Shown here piece after piece: positions 51,255-61,171 of a stretch of 64,000 nucleotides of DNA (position 1 is its first letter; every line of letters starts with the position of its first letter). Below the pieces are notes generated by a model, which searched no databases, was not told the origin of the DNA, and saw only the letters and a list, made by a program, of their open reading frames with translations. Origin of the DNA: Rossellomorea aquimaris (GTDB lineage Bacteria; Bacillota; Bacilli; Bacillales; Bacillaceae_B); NCBI RefSeq assembly GCF_000935355.1, contig NZ_JXZC01000001.1:310001-374000 (forward strand), written 5' to 3'. A program made the translations under genes and the position numbers.

Positions 51255-52235
51255 ATGAAAGCCATTCAGTTCAGAGAGTTTGGAAGCCCTAATGTATTAG
51301 AGAGTGTGGATATAAATATCCCGACGCCTCGGGGGAGAGAAGTCCTTATTGAAGTTCATGCATCTGCAGTCAATTACGCTGATACAGCAAGACGGGAAGG
51401 CCAATACGTGGTAAAAACCCCACTCCCCTATATCCCGGGTTCTGAAGTGGCGGGAATCGTCACTGAAATAGGGGAAGATGTGACGAGAGTAAGAAAGGGA
51501 GACCGGGTTGTAGCCATGATGGATTCAGGAGGTTATGCAGAATTTTCCCTGACAGATGAGCGTTCGGTTATCCCCCTCCCATACGGGTTGGATTTCAAAG
51601 AAGCGGCCGCCATCCCTGTTCAAGGTTTAAGTGCCTATCACATTTTGAAAACATTGGGAAGATTGCAGCAGGGAGAAGCGGTCCTTATCCATGCAGCTGC
51701 TGGTGGCGTTGGCCTGCTTGCAGTACAAATGGCAAAACGCTTTGGCGCAGGTAAGGTAATTGCTACGGCCAGTACAGAAGAAAAATTACATCTTGCCGGG
51801 GACATGGGGGCAGACGTATTAGTCAACTACACTCAAGATGGCTGGGAAGCAGACGTTTTAGAAGCAACAAATGGAAAGGGTGTAAATCTGGCATTGGAGA
51901 TGGCTGGCGGTGACATTTTCTATAAAACGTTAAAATGTCTCGACTATTTCGGAAGGATGGTCATTTACGGAGTAGCAAGCGGGGAACAGAGCAGATTTTA
52001 TCCGTCATCCTTGATGGCAAAAAATCAGTCTGTTATCGGGTTCTTCCTCCCTCCTCTCATGAAAGATGCTGAACTGACCCAGAAAACCCTTCATGAAATC
52101 TTTCATTATGTCGCGACCGGTGAATTGAAAGTAACGGTTGGTCATGTGTTTCCGCTAGAAGAAGTAGCTAAGGTCCATTCGCTCATGCAGGCAAGAAAAA
52201 CCGTAGGAAAGGTAATCCTGCAACCAAAATTCTAG
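51255..52235 (+). CDS. quinone oxidoreductase-like MDR family protein
   Basis: 326 residues, zinc-less medium-chain reductase: MKAIQFREFGSPNVLE start, GSEVAGIVTEIGEDV, and the NADPH fold LIHAAAGGVGLLAVQMAKRFGAGKVIATAS (~152-181). The pattern is QOR/acryloyl-CoA or enoyl reductase-like. The usual zinc Cys residues are missing. It may reduce an enoyl-CoA or enal intermediate of the cluster. Start ATG 51255 follows GGTAGGAGG. Confidence 0.9.
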   Translation: MKAIQFREFGSPNVLESVDINIPTPRGREVLIEVHASAVNYADTARREGQYVVKTPLPYIPGSEVAGIVTEIGEDVTRVRKGDRVVAMMDSGGYAEFSLTDERSVIPLPYGLDFKEAAAIPVQGLSAYHILKTLGRLQQGEAVLIHAAAGGVGLLAVQMAKRFGAGKVIATASTEEKLHLAGDMGADVLVNYTQDGWEADVLEATNGKGVNLALEMAGGDIFYKTLKCLDYFGRMVIYGVASGEQSRFYPSSLMAKNQSVIGFFLPPLMKDAELTQKTLHEIFHYVATGELKVTVGHVFPLEEVAKVHSLMQARKTVGKVILQPKF

Positions 52236-52280
52236 GTTTTACTCGTTGATATACGATCCACTTTATAAGGGGGAACCAGG

Positions 52281-53456
52281 ATGAACTTACGTTTATCAGA
52301 TGAACAAAGAATGATTCAAAAAACCATCCGTAAATTTGTTGAGAAAGAACTTATACCTTTAGAAAATGAAGTGCTAAGAAATGAACGGGAAGGAAAACCA
52401 AGTCTTTCCCCGGAAAAAAGAAATGAGCTGCAGTTGAAAGCGAAGGAAGCAGGGTTCTGGGGGATCAATACACCAGAAGAGTACGGCGGAGCGGATCTCG
52501 GGCAAATGATGATGGCCATTGTATATATGGAAATCTCCAAGACCTTTGTGCCTTTCAGTTTCGGTGGTTATGCAGATAACATCCTATACTACGCAAACGA
52601 AGAACAGAAAAAGAATTATTTGATTCCCACAATAAACGGAGAGAAAAAATCCTGCTTCGCCATGACGGAACCGGGAGCCGGATCCGATACTCAAAACATC
52701 CGGATGACCGCAGTGAAGGATGGAAATGAGTGGGTGTTAAATGGTGAAAAAACCTTTATTACGGGCGGAAATGAAGCAGACTTTGTCATGGTCATGGCGG
52801 TGACCGATAAGGAAAAGCATCGGCGGACGGGTCGGGACGGAGTAACCTGTTTTATTGCCGATCAGAGCATGGGGTGGACATCTGAATACATTCATACCAT
52901 GGGGGAATGGGGACCGGCCAGTCTGTTTTTTGATGACGTGCGGGTGCCTGAGGAAAATATTCTGGGTGAAATCGATGGTGGCTACAATTTGGGCCTGGAA
53001 TGGATCGGGTTCGCACGTTGGATAGTAGGGGCACAAGCGGTAGGGGCAGCGGAACGCTTACTTCAAATGGCGATCGACTATTCAAAGGAACGGGAGACAT
53101 TTGGAAAGCCAATCGCAGATCGACAGGCGATTCAATGGCAGATCGCTGATTCTGCCGTGGAAATTGAAGCTGCCAGGTGGCTTGTGCTAAATGCAGCATT
53201 CACGCTGGATCAAGGAGAAGATAATCGCCATGTTGCATCGATTGCCAAGCTGTACGGATCGAACATGGGCAATCGGGTAGTGGATCGGGTCCTTCAAATT
53301 CACGGAGGGATGGGCTACACAAGAGAGCTTCCCATCGAACGCTGGTATCGTGAAGCAAGGTTGTGGCGGATTTATGATGGTACGGATGAAATTCAAAAAC
53401 TTATCATATCACGGAATCTATTGAAAGGGCATGTGAAAGTGGGCCAATTTGTTTAA
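52281..53456 (+). CDS. acyl-CoA dehydrogenase (classical)
   Basis: 391 residues: CFAMTEPGAGSDTQNIRMTAV (FAD site), WVLNGEKTFITGGNEADFVMVMAVTD, RQAIQWQIADSAVEIEAARWL and QIHGGMGYTRELPIERWYREARLWRIYDGTDEIQKLIISRNLL. Length and motifs are those of ordinary bacterial acyl-CoA dehydrogenases. It differs clearly from the ACAD11-like one at 44598, so the cluster has two dehydrogenases for different steps. Start ATG 52281 after AGGGGGAACCAGG. Confidence 0.94.
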   Translation: MNLRLSDEQRMIQKTIRKFVEKELIPLENEVLRNEREGKPSLSPEKRNELQLKAKEAGFWGINTPEEYGGADLGQMMMAIVYMEISKTFVPFSFGGYADNILYYANEEQKKNYLIPTINGEKKSCFAMTEPGAGSDTQNIRMTAVKDGNEWVLNGEKTFITGGNEADFVMVMAVTDKEKHRRTGRDGVTCFIADQSMGWTSEYIHTMGEWGPASLFFDDVRVPEENILGEIDGGYNLGLEWIGFARWIVGAQAVGAAERLLQMAIDYSKERETFGKPIADRQAIQWQIADSAVEIEAARWLVLNAAFTLDQGEDNRHVASIAKLYGSNMGNRVVDRVLQIHGGMGYTRELPIERWYREARLWRIYDGTDEIQKLIISRNLLKGHVKVGQFV

Positions 53457-53477
53457 AGCGATGGGGAGGTAATGTGA

Positions 53478-54236
53478 ATGGGTAAAAGATTCAGAGGAAA
53501 AGTAGCTTTAGTAACAGGCGGGAGCCGGGGGATCGGTAAAGCGATTGCAAATCTCTTTGCAGAAGAGGGGGCAAAGGTTGCCATCATTGACGTGAATGAA
53601 GTGGCGTTAATGGAAGTCAGTGAGGAATTAAAAGAGTATGAGATATATACAAAAGTTGCGAATGTAGTAGAATCCCAAGAAGTAGAAGAGGCCATTAAAG
53701 AAGTCTATGAAACTTTCGGCTCCGTTGATATTGCCGTCAATAATGCAGGAGTCATCAGAGACAATTTGCTATTTAAAATGACCGATACAGATTGGCAAAC
53801 GGTCATGGATGTGCATTTGAAAGGATCATTTAACGTAGCGAAGGCAGCGCAAAGTTATATGGTGAAGAACAAGTATGGTCGTATTATTAATATCTCGTCT
53901 ACTTCTGCACTGGGTAACCGCGGACAGGCAAATTATGCCACGGCTAAAGCAGGCCTTCAAGGTTTGACGAAAACTCTGGCTATAGAGCTTGGTCCACTTG
54001 GGATTACGACCAATGCAGTCGCCCCCGGATTCATCGAAACGGAAATGACCAGGGAAACGGCGAAGCGGATCGGAATACCCTTTGAACAACTGGTGGAAGC
54101 GAGTCTTCAAGGAATTCCCGTAGGAAGAAGCGGCCAGCCGGAAGATATAGCGAATGCAGTGGCGTTTTTCGCGGATGAAAGCTCGTCATTCGTTAACGGT
54201 CAAGTCCTCTACGTAGCTGGCGGGCCGAAAGCCTAA
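53478..54236 (+). CDS. 3-oxoacyl-ACP/CoA reductase-like SDR (FabG type)
   Basis: 252 residues: TGGSRGIGKAIANLF cofactor loop (13-27), NNAGVIRDN, catalytic ISSTSALGNRGQANYATAKAG (Ser, Tyr, Lys), VAPGFIETEMT and GQVLYVAGGPKA. Third SDR of the cluster, directly before the two MaoC-type dehydratase genes, a common neighbourhood for a 3-hydroxyacyl-CoA dehydrogenase. Start ATG 53478 follows GGGGAGGTAATGTGA. Confidence 0.92.
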   Translation: MGKRFRGKVALVTGGSRGIGKAIANLFAEEGAKVAIIDVNEVALMEVSEELKEYEIYTKVANVVESQEVEEAIKEVYETFGSVDIAVNNAGVIRDNLLFKMTDTDWQTVMDVHLKGSFNVAKAAQSYMVKNKYGRIINISSTSALGNRGQANYATAKAGLQGLTKTLAIELGPLGITTNAVAPGFIETEMTRETAKRIGIPFEQLVEASLQGIPVGRSGQPEDIANAVAFFADESSSFVNGQVLYVAGGPKA

Positions 54237-54257
54237 AGGGAGAAAGAGGTGAAGGAT

Positions 54258-54707
54258 ATGTTTCAATCTTATATTGGTAAGCGTTCAACTTCCGTAGAAA
54301 ACTATGTGGAAAAAGGAGCAGTCCGTAAATTTGCCGAAGCCATCGGTGATCTCAACCCCATTTATGTTGATGAAGGAGCAGGAAAACGATCCAGATACAG
54401 GGGCAATATCGCTCCCCCCACTTTTCCCAGAGTCCTCGACTATGGAACGATTGAAGGTTTTCATTTACCGAACGTCGGGTTAATTCATGGTGAACAATCA
54501 TTTCACTATGAAAGACCACTGAAGGTCGGGGAATGCATTCGGTGTTACACGAAAATAAAAGATTACTATGAACGGAAAGGATCGGGTGGAACACTTGGTT
54601 TTCTTGTAATAGAAGACATCGGTGAAGAATCAGGAGGGAAAAGGATCTTCACCTCCGAGGCGATTGTCATCATCACAGAAGCGGTTAGAGAGAGGTTGGG
54701 AATATGA
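54258..54707 (+). CDS. MaoC-like dehydratase, N-terminal-half type
   Basis: 149 residues from ATG 54258 (GAGGTGA 5 nt upstream; GTG 54249 is possible). Hotdog fold of the FAS1-dehydratase/MaoC N-domain type: FQSYIGKRSTSVENYVEKGAVRKFAEAIGDLNPIYVDE, IAPPTFPRVLDY and GEQSFHYERPL. It overlaps the next gene by 4 bp. The pair should form a heteromeric enoyl-CoA hydratase, with this subunit giving the non-catalytic half. Confidence 0.9.
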   Translation: MFQSYIGKRSTSVENYVEKGAVRKFAEAIGDLNPIYVDEGAGKRSRYRGNIAPPTFPRVLDYGTIEGFHLPNVGLIHGEQSFHYERPLKVGECIRCYTKIKDYYERKGSGGTLGFLVIEDIGEESGGKRIFTSEAIVIITEAVRERLGI

Positions 54708-55105
54708 CTACACTATCATCCTTAAATATAGGTGAAACGCTTCCCATTGTTGAATTAGCTCCAGTCTCGAGAATCGACTTAATCAAATACGCAGGAGCAT
54801 CTGGGGATTATAACCCTATTCATACAATCGATGATGAGGCACATAAATTGGGTCTTCCAGGGGTTATTGCCCATGGCATGTGGACGATGGGAAATGTCTC
54901 CAAGCTTTTTAGTGATTATTTTGAAGAAGGATATATCAAAGAGTACACCGTCCGGTTTAAAGGAATGGTTGTATTGAACGATGTCATTACATTGAAGGCA
55001 GAAGTATCAGAGAAACAGGATGATATTTTACATTTTAAAGTCTTTGCGGTCAACCAGGACCAGAAGAAAGTGCTCGAAGGTAAAATAATGATTCAATTAT
55101 TTTGA
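54704..55105 (+). CDS. MaoC-family dehydratase (catalytic half)
   Basis: 133 residues: LIKYAGASGDYNPIHTIDDEAHKLGLPGVIAHGMWTMG contains the hydratase-2 Asp/His motif (D-x4-H). The ATG overlaps the stop codon of the partner gene (ATGA), supporting a heterodimer with it. It is the last gene of the acyl-CoA cluster. No clear terminator follows in 55106-55219. Confidence 0.92.
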   Translation: MTTLSSLNIGETLPIVELAPVSRIDLIKYAGASGDYNPIHTIDDEAHKLGLPGVIAHGMWTMGNVSKLFSDYFEEGYIKEYTVRFKGMVVLNDVITLKAEVSEKQDDILHFKVFAVNQDQKKVLEGKIMIQLF

Positions 55106-55219
55106 TCACCGGGGTAAAATAGTGTCCTATAGCGTTCATAAAGCGAATAGAAATAAAGAGAATGAAGGCTTTGCAAGAAAAATAAGCAAAAAGACACAAA
55201 TCCGATGGAAAAACTCGGG

Positions 55220-55247
55220 TTGACTTCCCCGTAGAATATGATATTAT
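55220..55247 (+). promoter_or_regulatory. promoter of sulfate-assimilation operon
   Basis: -35 TTGACT (55220-55225), 16-nt spacer, -10 TATTAT (55242-55247), just before the SAM riboswitch. Nothing else is seen in 55106-55460 except the leader. Confidence 0.72.
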
Positions 55248-55270
55248 TTAGAATATTAAAATTAATAACT

Positions 55271-55372
55271 CTTATCCAGAGTGGTGGAGGGATCTGGCCC
55301 CGCGAAACCCAGCAACCTACGTTATGTAAGGTGCTAATTCCAGCAAAATGTGAAGTCATTTTGGAAGATAAG
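55271..55372 (+). promoter_or_regulatory. SAM-I (S-box) riboswitch aptamer
   Basis: P1 CTTATC (55271-55276) / GATAAG (55367-55372). Conserved S-box blocks follow in order: CAGAGTGGTGGAGGGA, TGGCCCCGCGAAACCCAGCAACC, AAGGTGCTAATTCCAGC. High SAM should stabilise P1 and allow the terminator at 55386-55417, lowering sulfate assimilation when methionine/SAM is plentiful. Confidence 0.96.
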
Positions 55373-55385
55373 GTATCCTTACCTG

Positions 55386-55417
55386 AACAACTTTCCAAAA
55401 TGGAGGGTTGTTTTTTT
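55386..55417 (+). terminator. SAM-riboswitch terminator
   Basis: A 12-bp stem AACAACTTTCCA / TGGAGGGTTGTT (55386-55397, 55401-55412) with an AAA loop and a T run. Confidence 0.88.
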
Positions 55418-55460
55418 CATTCATGATTTTTCTGGATAAGATAAAAATTGGGGGAATCAT

Positions 55461-55616
55461 GTGACTAAAGAAAAAAATCAAGAAGCAGAGTATGATGTAG
55501 TAGTCGAAAAGATCACTTCGATGTTGAAGACGATGAGTTTCGGGTCGATTACCATTGTGGTCCAGGACGGTAAAGTCATTCAATTGGAGAAAAACGAGAA
55601 AGTGCGAATTAAATAA
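55461..55616 (+). CDS. yezD: YezD-family small protein
   Basis: 51 residues from GTG 55461 (GGGGG upstream). Sequence TKEKNQEAEYDVVVEKITSMLKTM...SITIVVQDGKVIQLEKNEKVRIK fits the YezD (DUF2292) family. These short proteins are often found next to sulfate/sulfite assimilation genes. Function unknown. It is the first gene after the SAM riboswitch and is separated from cysH by its own hairpin terminator. Confidence 0.85.
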   Translation: MTKEKNQEAEYDVVVEKITSMLKTMSFGSITIVVQDGKVIQLEKNEKVRIK

Positions 55617-55632
55617 GCTGACTAGACAAACT

Positions 55633-55687
55633 AGAGGCGCATAACACAGATAAAGGAAATCCCTATATCTTGTTATCGCCTCTTTTT
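55633..55687 (+). terminator. terminator between yezD and cysH
   Basis: AGAGGCG-ATAACA (55633-55646, one bulged C) pairs with TGTTAT-CGCCTCT (55671-55683); T5 tail. Leaky readthrough is needed for the cys operon if there is no second promoter. Confidence 0.75.
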
Positions 55688-55715
55688 GTTTGAATGAGCG
55701 GGAAAGGGGTGTATC

Positions 55716-56414
55716 ATGTTAACTTATCAAACTTGGAAAAAACCATCCATCAAATTTGAAATTGATCCGGTCTATAAAGGAGCGTTAAATGTTCTCGAGT
55801 GGACGTATGACCATTATGGTGAAAGTGTCGTCTATGCATGCAGTTTTGGCATTGAAGGGATCGTATTAATCGATCTCCTTACCAAAGTACAGCCGAAAGC
55901 AACCATTGTATTTCTTGATACAGGAGTGCATTTCAAGGAAACCTACGAAACGATTGAAAAGGTGAAGCAGAAGTATCCTGGTCTCACCATTCATATGAAA
56001 AAGCCTGAATTAACGCTCCAAGAACAAGCAGAAACATATGGAGATAAGTTGTGGGAGAAAAACCCCAATCAATGCTGTCAAATTCGAAAGCTTGACCCTC
56101 TAAAAGATTCCTTATCCAAAGGAAATGCTTGGATTTCAGGGTTAAGAAGAGAACAATCATCTACAAGAAGTCAGGTTGAATTCATCAATAAGGATGAAAA
56201 GTTTCAATCCATTAAGATTTGTCCTTTAATTCACTGGACGTGGAAGGAAATTTGGAGGTATGTTCATAAGCATAACCTATCCTATAATCCACTTCATGAT
56301 CAGGGGTATCCGAGTATCGGATGCTTCCATTGCACAACACAGGCCTTAGACATCAATGATCTCCGCTCCGGAAGATGGAAAGGAAAAGGTAAAACCGAAT
56401 GCGGTCTTCATTAA
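55716..56414 (+). CDS. cysH: phosphoadenylyl/adenylyl-sulfate reductase CysH
   Basis: 232 residues. PP-loop fold: [19 protein letters not shown] (~43-61). It has the paired Cys motifs of 4Fe-4S-containing reductases, [12 protein letters not shown] and [13 protein letters not shown], and the C-terminal ECGLH with the catalytic Cys. It reduces APS or PAPS to sulfite with thioredoxin. The iron-sulfur motif fits the Bacillus type that accepts both substrates. Start ATG 55716 after AAAGGGG. First gene of the core operon. Confidence 0.96.
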   Translation: MLTYQTWKKPSIKFEIDPVYKGALNVLEWTYDHYGESVVYACSFGIEGIVLIDLLTKVQPKATIVFLDTGVHFKETYETIEKVKQKYPGLTIHMKKPELTLQEQAETYGDKLWEKNPNQCCQIRKLDPLKDSLSKGNAWISGLRREQSSTRSQVEFINKDEKFQSIKICPLIHWTWKEIWRYVHKHNLSYNPLHDQGYPSIGCFHCTTQALDINDLRSGRWKGKGKTECGLH

Positions 56415-56429
56415 AAGAGGTGATATTCT

Positions 56430-57494
56430 TTGCTTGAAATATTCGCCCTGATCATAAGTTTGTTCTTTGCTATGAACATTGGTGCCAGCGGAGCGGCAGC
56501 ATCGATGGGGGTTGCGTATGGTGCAGGAGCCATAAAGAATATCAGGGTAGCACTATGGATCTGCGCTGGAGGTGTCCTTAGCGGGGCGGTTTTAGGTGGC
56601 GGAGAGGTTGTTAAAACCATTAGTTCAGGGATTATCCCGCAGCATTTACTTTCCATCAAAATTGTGGTCATCATTTTGTCATCCGCCACCATATCCTTGT
56701 TTCTGGCAAATGTGATAGGAATTCCGCTGTCTACAAGTGAAGTGACGGTCGGAGCGGTTGTAGGAGTCGGAGTCGCATATCAAGTTCTTTATGTGAAATC
56801 CCTTTTAACGATCATGTCATTTTGGGTGATTGTCCCGGTCATTGCCTTAGGGGTTACATGGGTATTCGGTATAGGTTTAGTAAAACTTGAAAAGCGAGGT
56901 ATCCATTTTGAAAAAAGGTGGCTTGCGTACCTTTTGATCATCGCCGGGTTCTTTGAAGCCTTTTCAGCAGGGATGAACAATGTAGCCAACGCCGTCGGTC
57001 CATTGGTGGGTGCGGGTTTACTGTCCCCATCCCGGGGGATTTGGCTGGGTGGTTTATTCGTTGCCCTCGGAGCGATCTTACTTGGCAAAAAAGTAGTGGA
57101 AACAAACGGAAAAAAAATTACACACTATTCAAAAGCCGAAGGAATTGTCATTTCCTCTACAGGAGCGATCCTAGTGATGGTGAGCTCACTGTATGGATTA
57201 CCGATCCCGCTCACTCAGGTTACTTCATCCTCTATCATAGGCATCGGGATGGCGAAGAACGGCAAACATATGCTGCAAAAGAAAATCGTCAAAAAAATCG
57301 TTAAAATTTGGGTGGTTTCACCCCTGATTTCGCTTAGTATTTCATATTTTCTAGTAAAGCTCGTGATCGATAGCGATCTGTATTCGGTCGTTGTTCCAAT
57401 AAGCGTCATTATCGCAACTGTGGGAGCACTATCCCTCGTGCGAGTGATCAATGAAGAAAGGCGATCCGTTCACGAAGACGGAGGCGGAATTTAA
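56430..57494 (+). CDS. cysP: sulfate permease CysP (PiT family)
   Basis: 354 residues from TTG 56430 (AGAGGTGAT 6 nt upstream). About eleven membrane helices. PiT repeats: FFAMNIGASGAAASMGVAYGAGAI (N-terminal) and FSAGMNNVANAVGPLVGAGLL (C-terminal), plus the GIPLSTSEVTVGAVVGVGVA / GLPIPLTQVTSSSIIGIGMA pair. B. subtilis CysP is a PiT-type sulfate importer in the same operon position. Confidence 0.95.
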   Translation: MLEIFALIISLFFAMNIGASGAAASMGVAYGAGAIKNIRVALWICAGGVLSGAVLGGGEVVKTISSGIIPQHLLSIKIVVIILSSATISLFLANVIGIPLSTSEVTVGAVVGVGVAYQVLYVKSLLTIMSFWVIVPVIALGVTWVFGIGLVKLEKRGIHFEKRWLAYLLIIAGFFEAFSAGMNNVANAVGPLVGAGLLSPSRGIWLGGLFVALGAILLGKKVVETNGKKITHYSKAEGIVISSTGAILVMVSSLYGLPIPLTQVTSSSIIGIGMAKNGKHMLQKKIVKKIVKIWVVSPLISLSISYFLVKLVIDSDLYSVVVPISVIIATVGALSLVRVINEERRSVHEDGGGI

Positions 57495-57535
57495 ACTGAA
57501 TTCCGAGTAAAACAATATGTTAAGGAGGATAAATG

Positions 57536-58681
57536 ATGAGTTTACAGCCCCACGGAGGAACGCTTGTTCAATCGTATTTACCAGAAGAACCCTATGAGGA
57601 TATTCTACATGAGATCCCATTAGACGAAATCGCGTTAAGTGATCTGGAACTCATTGGAATAGGTGCATACAGCCCTATAAATGGATTCTTGACCGAAGTT
57701 GATTATCAACATGTAGTGGAAAGTTTACGTTTGCAGAATGGCAATGTGTGGAGCATCCCGATTACCCTGCCCATTGCAAAAGAAAAAGCAGGAGACGTAA
57801 AGAAAGGCTTAAAGAGCCGCCTTGTATATAAGGGGGAAACATATGGCCTCATTGAAGTTGAGGATATTTATGAACCGGACAAACAGAAAGAAGCCCTTCT
57901 CGTATATGGAACGACCGATCCGGTCCATCCAGGTGTCAAGAAATTATTCCAACGGGGAGATGTGTACGTAGGTGGGAAAATCAGCCTGATTATACGTCCT
58001 TCCAAAACGTTCAACGGGTATACATTCGACCCAAGTGAAACGAGAAAATTGTTCAAGGAAAGGGGATGGAAAACGATTGTCGGTTTCCAAACGAGAAATC
58101 CTGTTCACAGGGCCCATGAGTATATTCAGAAAACGGCATTGGAAACCGTGGATGCACTCTTCTTAAATCCACTGGTTGGCGAAACAAAGGCAGATGATAT
58201 CTCAGCGGGCATCAGGATGGAGAGCTATGAAGTTCTGTTACAGAACTATTACCCTAAAGATCGTGTGTTTTTAGGAGTCTTCCCTGCTGCCATGAGGTAT
58301 GCGGGTCCAAGGGAAGCCATCTTCCATGCACTGGTACGGAAAAATTATGGATGCACGCATTTCATCGTCGGGAGAGATCATGCAGGTGTCGGTGATTATT
58401 ATGGTACCTATGATGCACAGAAAATATTTGATCAGTTCAGTAAAGAAGAGATAGGGATCACCCCTCTCCGCTTCGAGCACAGTTTTTATTGTGAGAGGTG
58501 CGAAGGGATGGCAACTACGAAGACCTGTCCTCATGATAAGAGCAATCACGTTATATTATCAGGGACAAAAGTGAGAGGAATGCTCCGTAACGGGGAGGTC
58601 CCCCCTTCGACGTTCAGTCGCCCTGAAGTGATCGAAGTGTTGATTAAAGGTCTAAAACAAGAAGCGGGACAAACGTCTTAA
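57536..58681 (+). CDS. sat: sulfate adenylyltransferase
   Basis: 381 residues from ATG 57536 (7 nt after AGGAGG; the ATG at 57533 is 4 nt from it). ATP-sulfurylase fold: [19 protein letters not shown] (first nucleotide motif), [40 protein letters not shown] and a Cys cluster [16 protein letters not shown] that binds zinc in this class. It makes APS from ATP and sulfate. Confidence 0.97.
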   Translation: MSLQPHGGTLVQSYLPEEPYEDILHEIPLDEIALSDLELIGIGAYSPINGFLTEVDYQHVVESLRLQNGNVWSIPITLPIAKEKAGDVKKGLKSRLVYKGETYGLIEVEDIYEPDKQKEALLVYGTTDPVHPGVKKLFQRGDVYVGGKISLIIRPSKTFNGYTFDPSETRKLFKERGWKTIVGFQTRNPVHRAHEYIQKTALETVDALFLNPLVGETKADDISAGIRMESYEVLLQNYYPKDRVFLGVFPAAMRYAGPREAIFHALVRKNYGCTHFIVGRDHAGVGDYYGTYDAQKIFDQFSKEEIGITPLRFEHSFYCERCEGMATTKTCPHDKSNHVILSGTKVRGMLRNGEVPPSTFSRPEVIEVLIKGLKQEAGQTS

Positions 58682-58694
58682 GGAGGATACCGGG

Positions 58695-59297
58695 TTGAAT
58701 GAAAAAACAGAAAACGTCGTATGGCATGAAACGTCAGTAACGAAACAGGAGAGACGTAAAAAAAATGGACATGAAAGTTTTATTTTGTGGTTCACGGGTT
58801 TATCCGCTTCAGGGAAATCGACTGTCGCCAATGCATTGGCCCACTCCCTTTTCGAACAAGGAAATCAGGTCTATGTTCTGGACGGGGATAATGTCCGTCA
58901 CGGATTAAATCAGGATTTGGGGTTTAAGGAAGAAGATCGAAAGGAGAATATCAGGAGAATCGGAGAGGTGTCCAAACTTTTCATTGATAGCGGTCAAATT
59001 GTCCTGACGGCCTTTATCTCACCATACAGGGAAGACCGTGCTCTCGTCCGAAATTTAGTGGAGAAGGATGAATTTATCGAAGTGTACGTACATTGTTCGT
59101 TAGAAGAATGTGAAAAACGCGATCCAAAAGGCTTGTACAAAAAAGCACGAAAAGAGGAAATAACTCATTTTACAGGAATCAGTGCTCCTTATGAAGCACC
59201 TGAAAAACCGGAAGTGGTATTGGATACGGAGAAATATACAATTGAAGAATGCGTGGAGCACTTACTAACTGTATTGAATCTAAAACAGCTTATATAA
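58695..59297 (+). CDS. cysC: adenylyl-sulfate kinase CysC
   Basis: 200 residues from TTG 58695 following AAGGAGGATA (the site overlaps the sat stop codon). P-loop GLSASGKST (~36-44), then [39 protein letters not shown] and [15 protein letters not shown]. It phosphorylates APS to PAPS. Same position as in the B. subtilis operon. Confidence 0.96.
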   Translation: MNEKTENVVWHETSVTKQERRKKNGHESFILWFTGLSASGKSTVANALAHSLFEQGNQVYVLDGDNVRHGLNQDLGFKEEDRKENIRRIGEVSKLFIDSGQIVLTAFISPYREDRALVRNLVEKDEFIEVYVHCSLEECEKRDPKGLYKKARKEEITHFTGISAPYEAPEKPEVVLDTEKYTIEECVEHLLTVLNLKQLI

Positions 59298-59309
59298 GGG
59301 GAGAGAATC

Positions 59310-60920
59310 ATGGCATATTCAAAATCATGGGAGTCAAATGAAAAATTGAACAAAACGGAACAATGGAAACTGGAGAAAGACGGGTTGTCTATCTTTGAAG
59401 ATATTCCTTACTATGCGGAAAACGGCTTCTCTTCAATTCCGAAAGAAGAGTGGGATAAGTTTAAATGGGCAGGTTTGTATCTGCAAAGACCAAAGGAAGA
59501 CGGCTATTTCATGATGAGAGTGAACGTCCCGTCGGGCATCCTGACACATGAACAGGCTCTGGAGCTCGCTGCCATTTGTAAAGAGTATGGAAGAGATGTC
59601 TATGACATCACTACCCGCCAGGCGATCCAATTTCACTGGTTGAAGATTGAACAGATTCCCGACATCTTTGAACGTCTGGAAAAGGTCGGATTGTCTTCTG
59701 CGGGTGCATGTGGTGATATCACACGTAATATCGTCGGGAACCCCCTTGCAGGGATCGATCCTGATGAACTTTTCGATACAAGGGGTATTGTGAAAGAAGT
59801 GTATGATTTCTTCCAGCACAATGAAGATTTTTCAAATTTACCGCGAAAATACAAAGTAGCCATCTCCGCAAACATCAATAATGCGTCGAATGCCGAGATT
59901 AATTGTGTTTCCTTTGTTCCTGCGAAAAAGCTGATTGACGGTAAAGAAGAAGTCGGCTTCCATCTGAAGATCGGTGGAGGATTGTCCGCGAGACCATTCC
60001 TCGCCCAAGAGTTGGATGTTTTCATCCTTCCTCACCAAGTGAAGGAAGTCGCAATAGCCGTTACCACGATTTTTCGCGACTTCGGTTATCGAGAGAAAAG
60101 ACATTTGGCACGGTTGAAGTTCCTGATGGCCGACTGGGGACCTGAGAAATTCAAAGAAACCTTATTACAGTATGTTGAGCTATTACCGGCGGGAGTGGAT
60201 GCCGTGGAAGGTTGGAATGCAGGATATTTCTACGGAGTGCACCCACAGAAACAGGCAGGACTCAATTATGTGGGGCTGAATGTACCGGTTGGACGCTTAA
60301 ATTCCGATGAAGTATATGAGCTTGCGAGAATCTCCAAGAAATATGGGAATGGCGAACTTAGAAACTGTAATTCTCAGAATCTCATCATTCCCAACATACC
60401 AGATGAACATGTCGATGCTTTGCTTTCTGAGAAAATCTTTGATCGTATTTCAACAATTCCTCTATCCTTCATCGGGTATTCCGTATCCTGCACAGGAATC
60501 GAGTATTGTAATCTGGCTTTAGTGGAGACGAAGGAACGAATGAGACAAATTGCCAATCAATTGGACCAGGAACTTTCATTGGATGTCCCTGTCCGGATTC
60601 ACATGGTCGGGTGCCCGAACTCATGCGGTCAAAGACAAATCGCTGATATCGGGCTTCAAGGAATTAAAATGAGAACAAAAGATAAGAAGATGATCGAAGC
60701 ATTTGAAATATACGTTGGCGGAACTCTTCAAGACGGTGGAAAACTGAACGAAAAGCTAAAAGGGAAAGTGGAAGCCGGTAATCTGACAGGTGTGGTAAAG
60801 CAATTGCTGCTTCATTTTAAACAGTCAAAAGAACCGGGGGAAGCCTTCTTTGACTATATCAACCGGGTCGGTACCGCTCCCCTTCAAGAATCGTTAGATC
60901 AATTACTTCAGGAAGCGTAA
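59310..60920 (+). CDS. nitrite/sulfite reductase, siroheme/4Fe-4S (assimilatory sulfite reductase)
   Basis: 536 residues. Two ferredoxin-like reductase half-repeats, each with a siroheme-binding domain. The cluster ligands are CTGIEYC (CX5C) and CPNSC (CX3C) near residues ~395-440. Arg-rich substrate residues occur in DITTRQAIQFHW and CGDITRNIVGNPLAG. This is the monomeric ferredoxin-dependent type. In B. subtilis the operon lacks such a gene and CysJI (NADPH type) is encoded elsewhere, so the insertion here is a real difference. Siroheme biosynthesis genes follow at once. Confidence 0.93.
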   Translation: MAYSKSWESNEKLNKTEQWKLEKDGLSIFEDIPYYAENGFSSIPKEEWDKFKWAGLYLQRPKEDGYFMMRVNVPSGILTHEQALELAAICKEYGRDVYDITTRQAIQFHWLKIEQIPDIFERLEKVGLSSAGACGDITRNIVGNPLAGIDPDELFDTRGIVKEVYDFFQHNEDFSNLPRKYKVAISANINNASNAEINCVSFVPAKKLIDGKEEVGFHLKIGGGLSARPFLAQELDVFILPHQVKEVAIAVTTIFRDFGYREKRHLARLKFLMADWGPEKFKETLLQYVELLPAGVDAVEGWNAGYFYGVHPQKQAGLNYVGLNVPVGRLNSDEVYELARISKKYGNGELRNCNSQNLIIPNIPDEHVDALLSEKIFDRISTIPLSFIGYSVSCTGIEYCNLALVETKERMRQIANQLDQELSLDVPVRIHMVGCPNSCGQRQIADIGLQGIKMRTKDKKMIEAFEIYVGGTLQDGGKLNEKLKGKVEAGNLTGVVKQLLLHFKQSKEPGEAFFDYINRVGTAPLQESLDQLLQEA

Positions 60921-60933
60921 GGGGGCATACCGG

Positions 60934-61158
60934 ATGAACTTGTATCGATTTGAAGTGACTACTCACGACTTCGTCACGATTGTCGTAGTGGCGGCAGAAT
61001 CAGATGAGAAAGCCTTTGATTTAGTAGAAATTGAATTAGAGAAGTATTTTTTGAAAAAGCCTGATGTGGTAGACATCTCTCTTTACGAGAAACGTAGAAT
61101 CCGTGGAAATGGTGCAGGGTTTGTTCTGCATGAACAGGAAACAATCATCAAATCTTAA
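60934..61158 (+). CDS. DUF3906-family small protein
   Basis: 74 residues: MNLYRFEVTTHDFVTIVVVAAESDEKAFDLVEIELEKYFLKKPDVVDISLYEKRRI..., the DUF3906 pattern of a small alpha/beta protein. Function unknown. It lies 13 bp after the sulfite reductase and 13 bp before sumT, so it probably assists the reductase or siroheme insertion; this is only context. Start ATG 60934 after AGGGGGCA. Confidence 0.85.
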   Translation: MNLYRFEVTTHDFVTIVVVAAESDEKAFDLVEIELEKYFLKKPDVVDISLYEKRRIRGNGAGFVLHEQETIIKS

Positions 61159-61171
61159 GGAGGAAAATTGG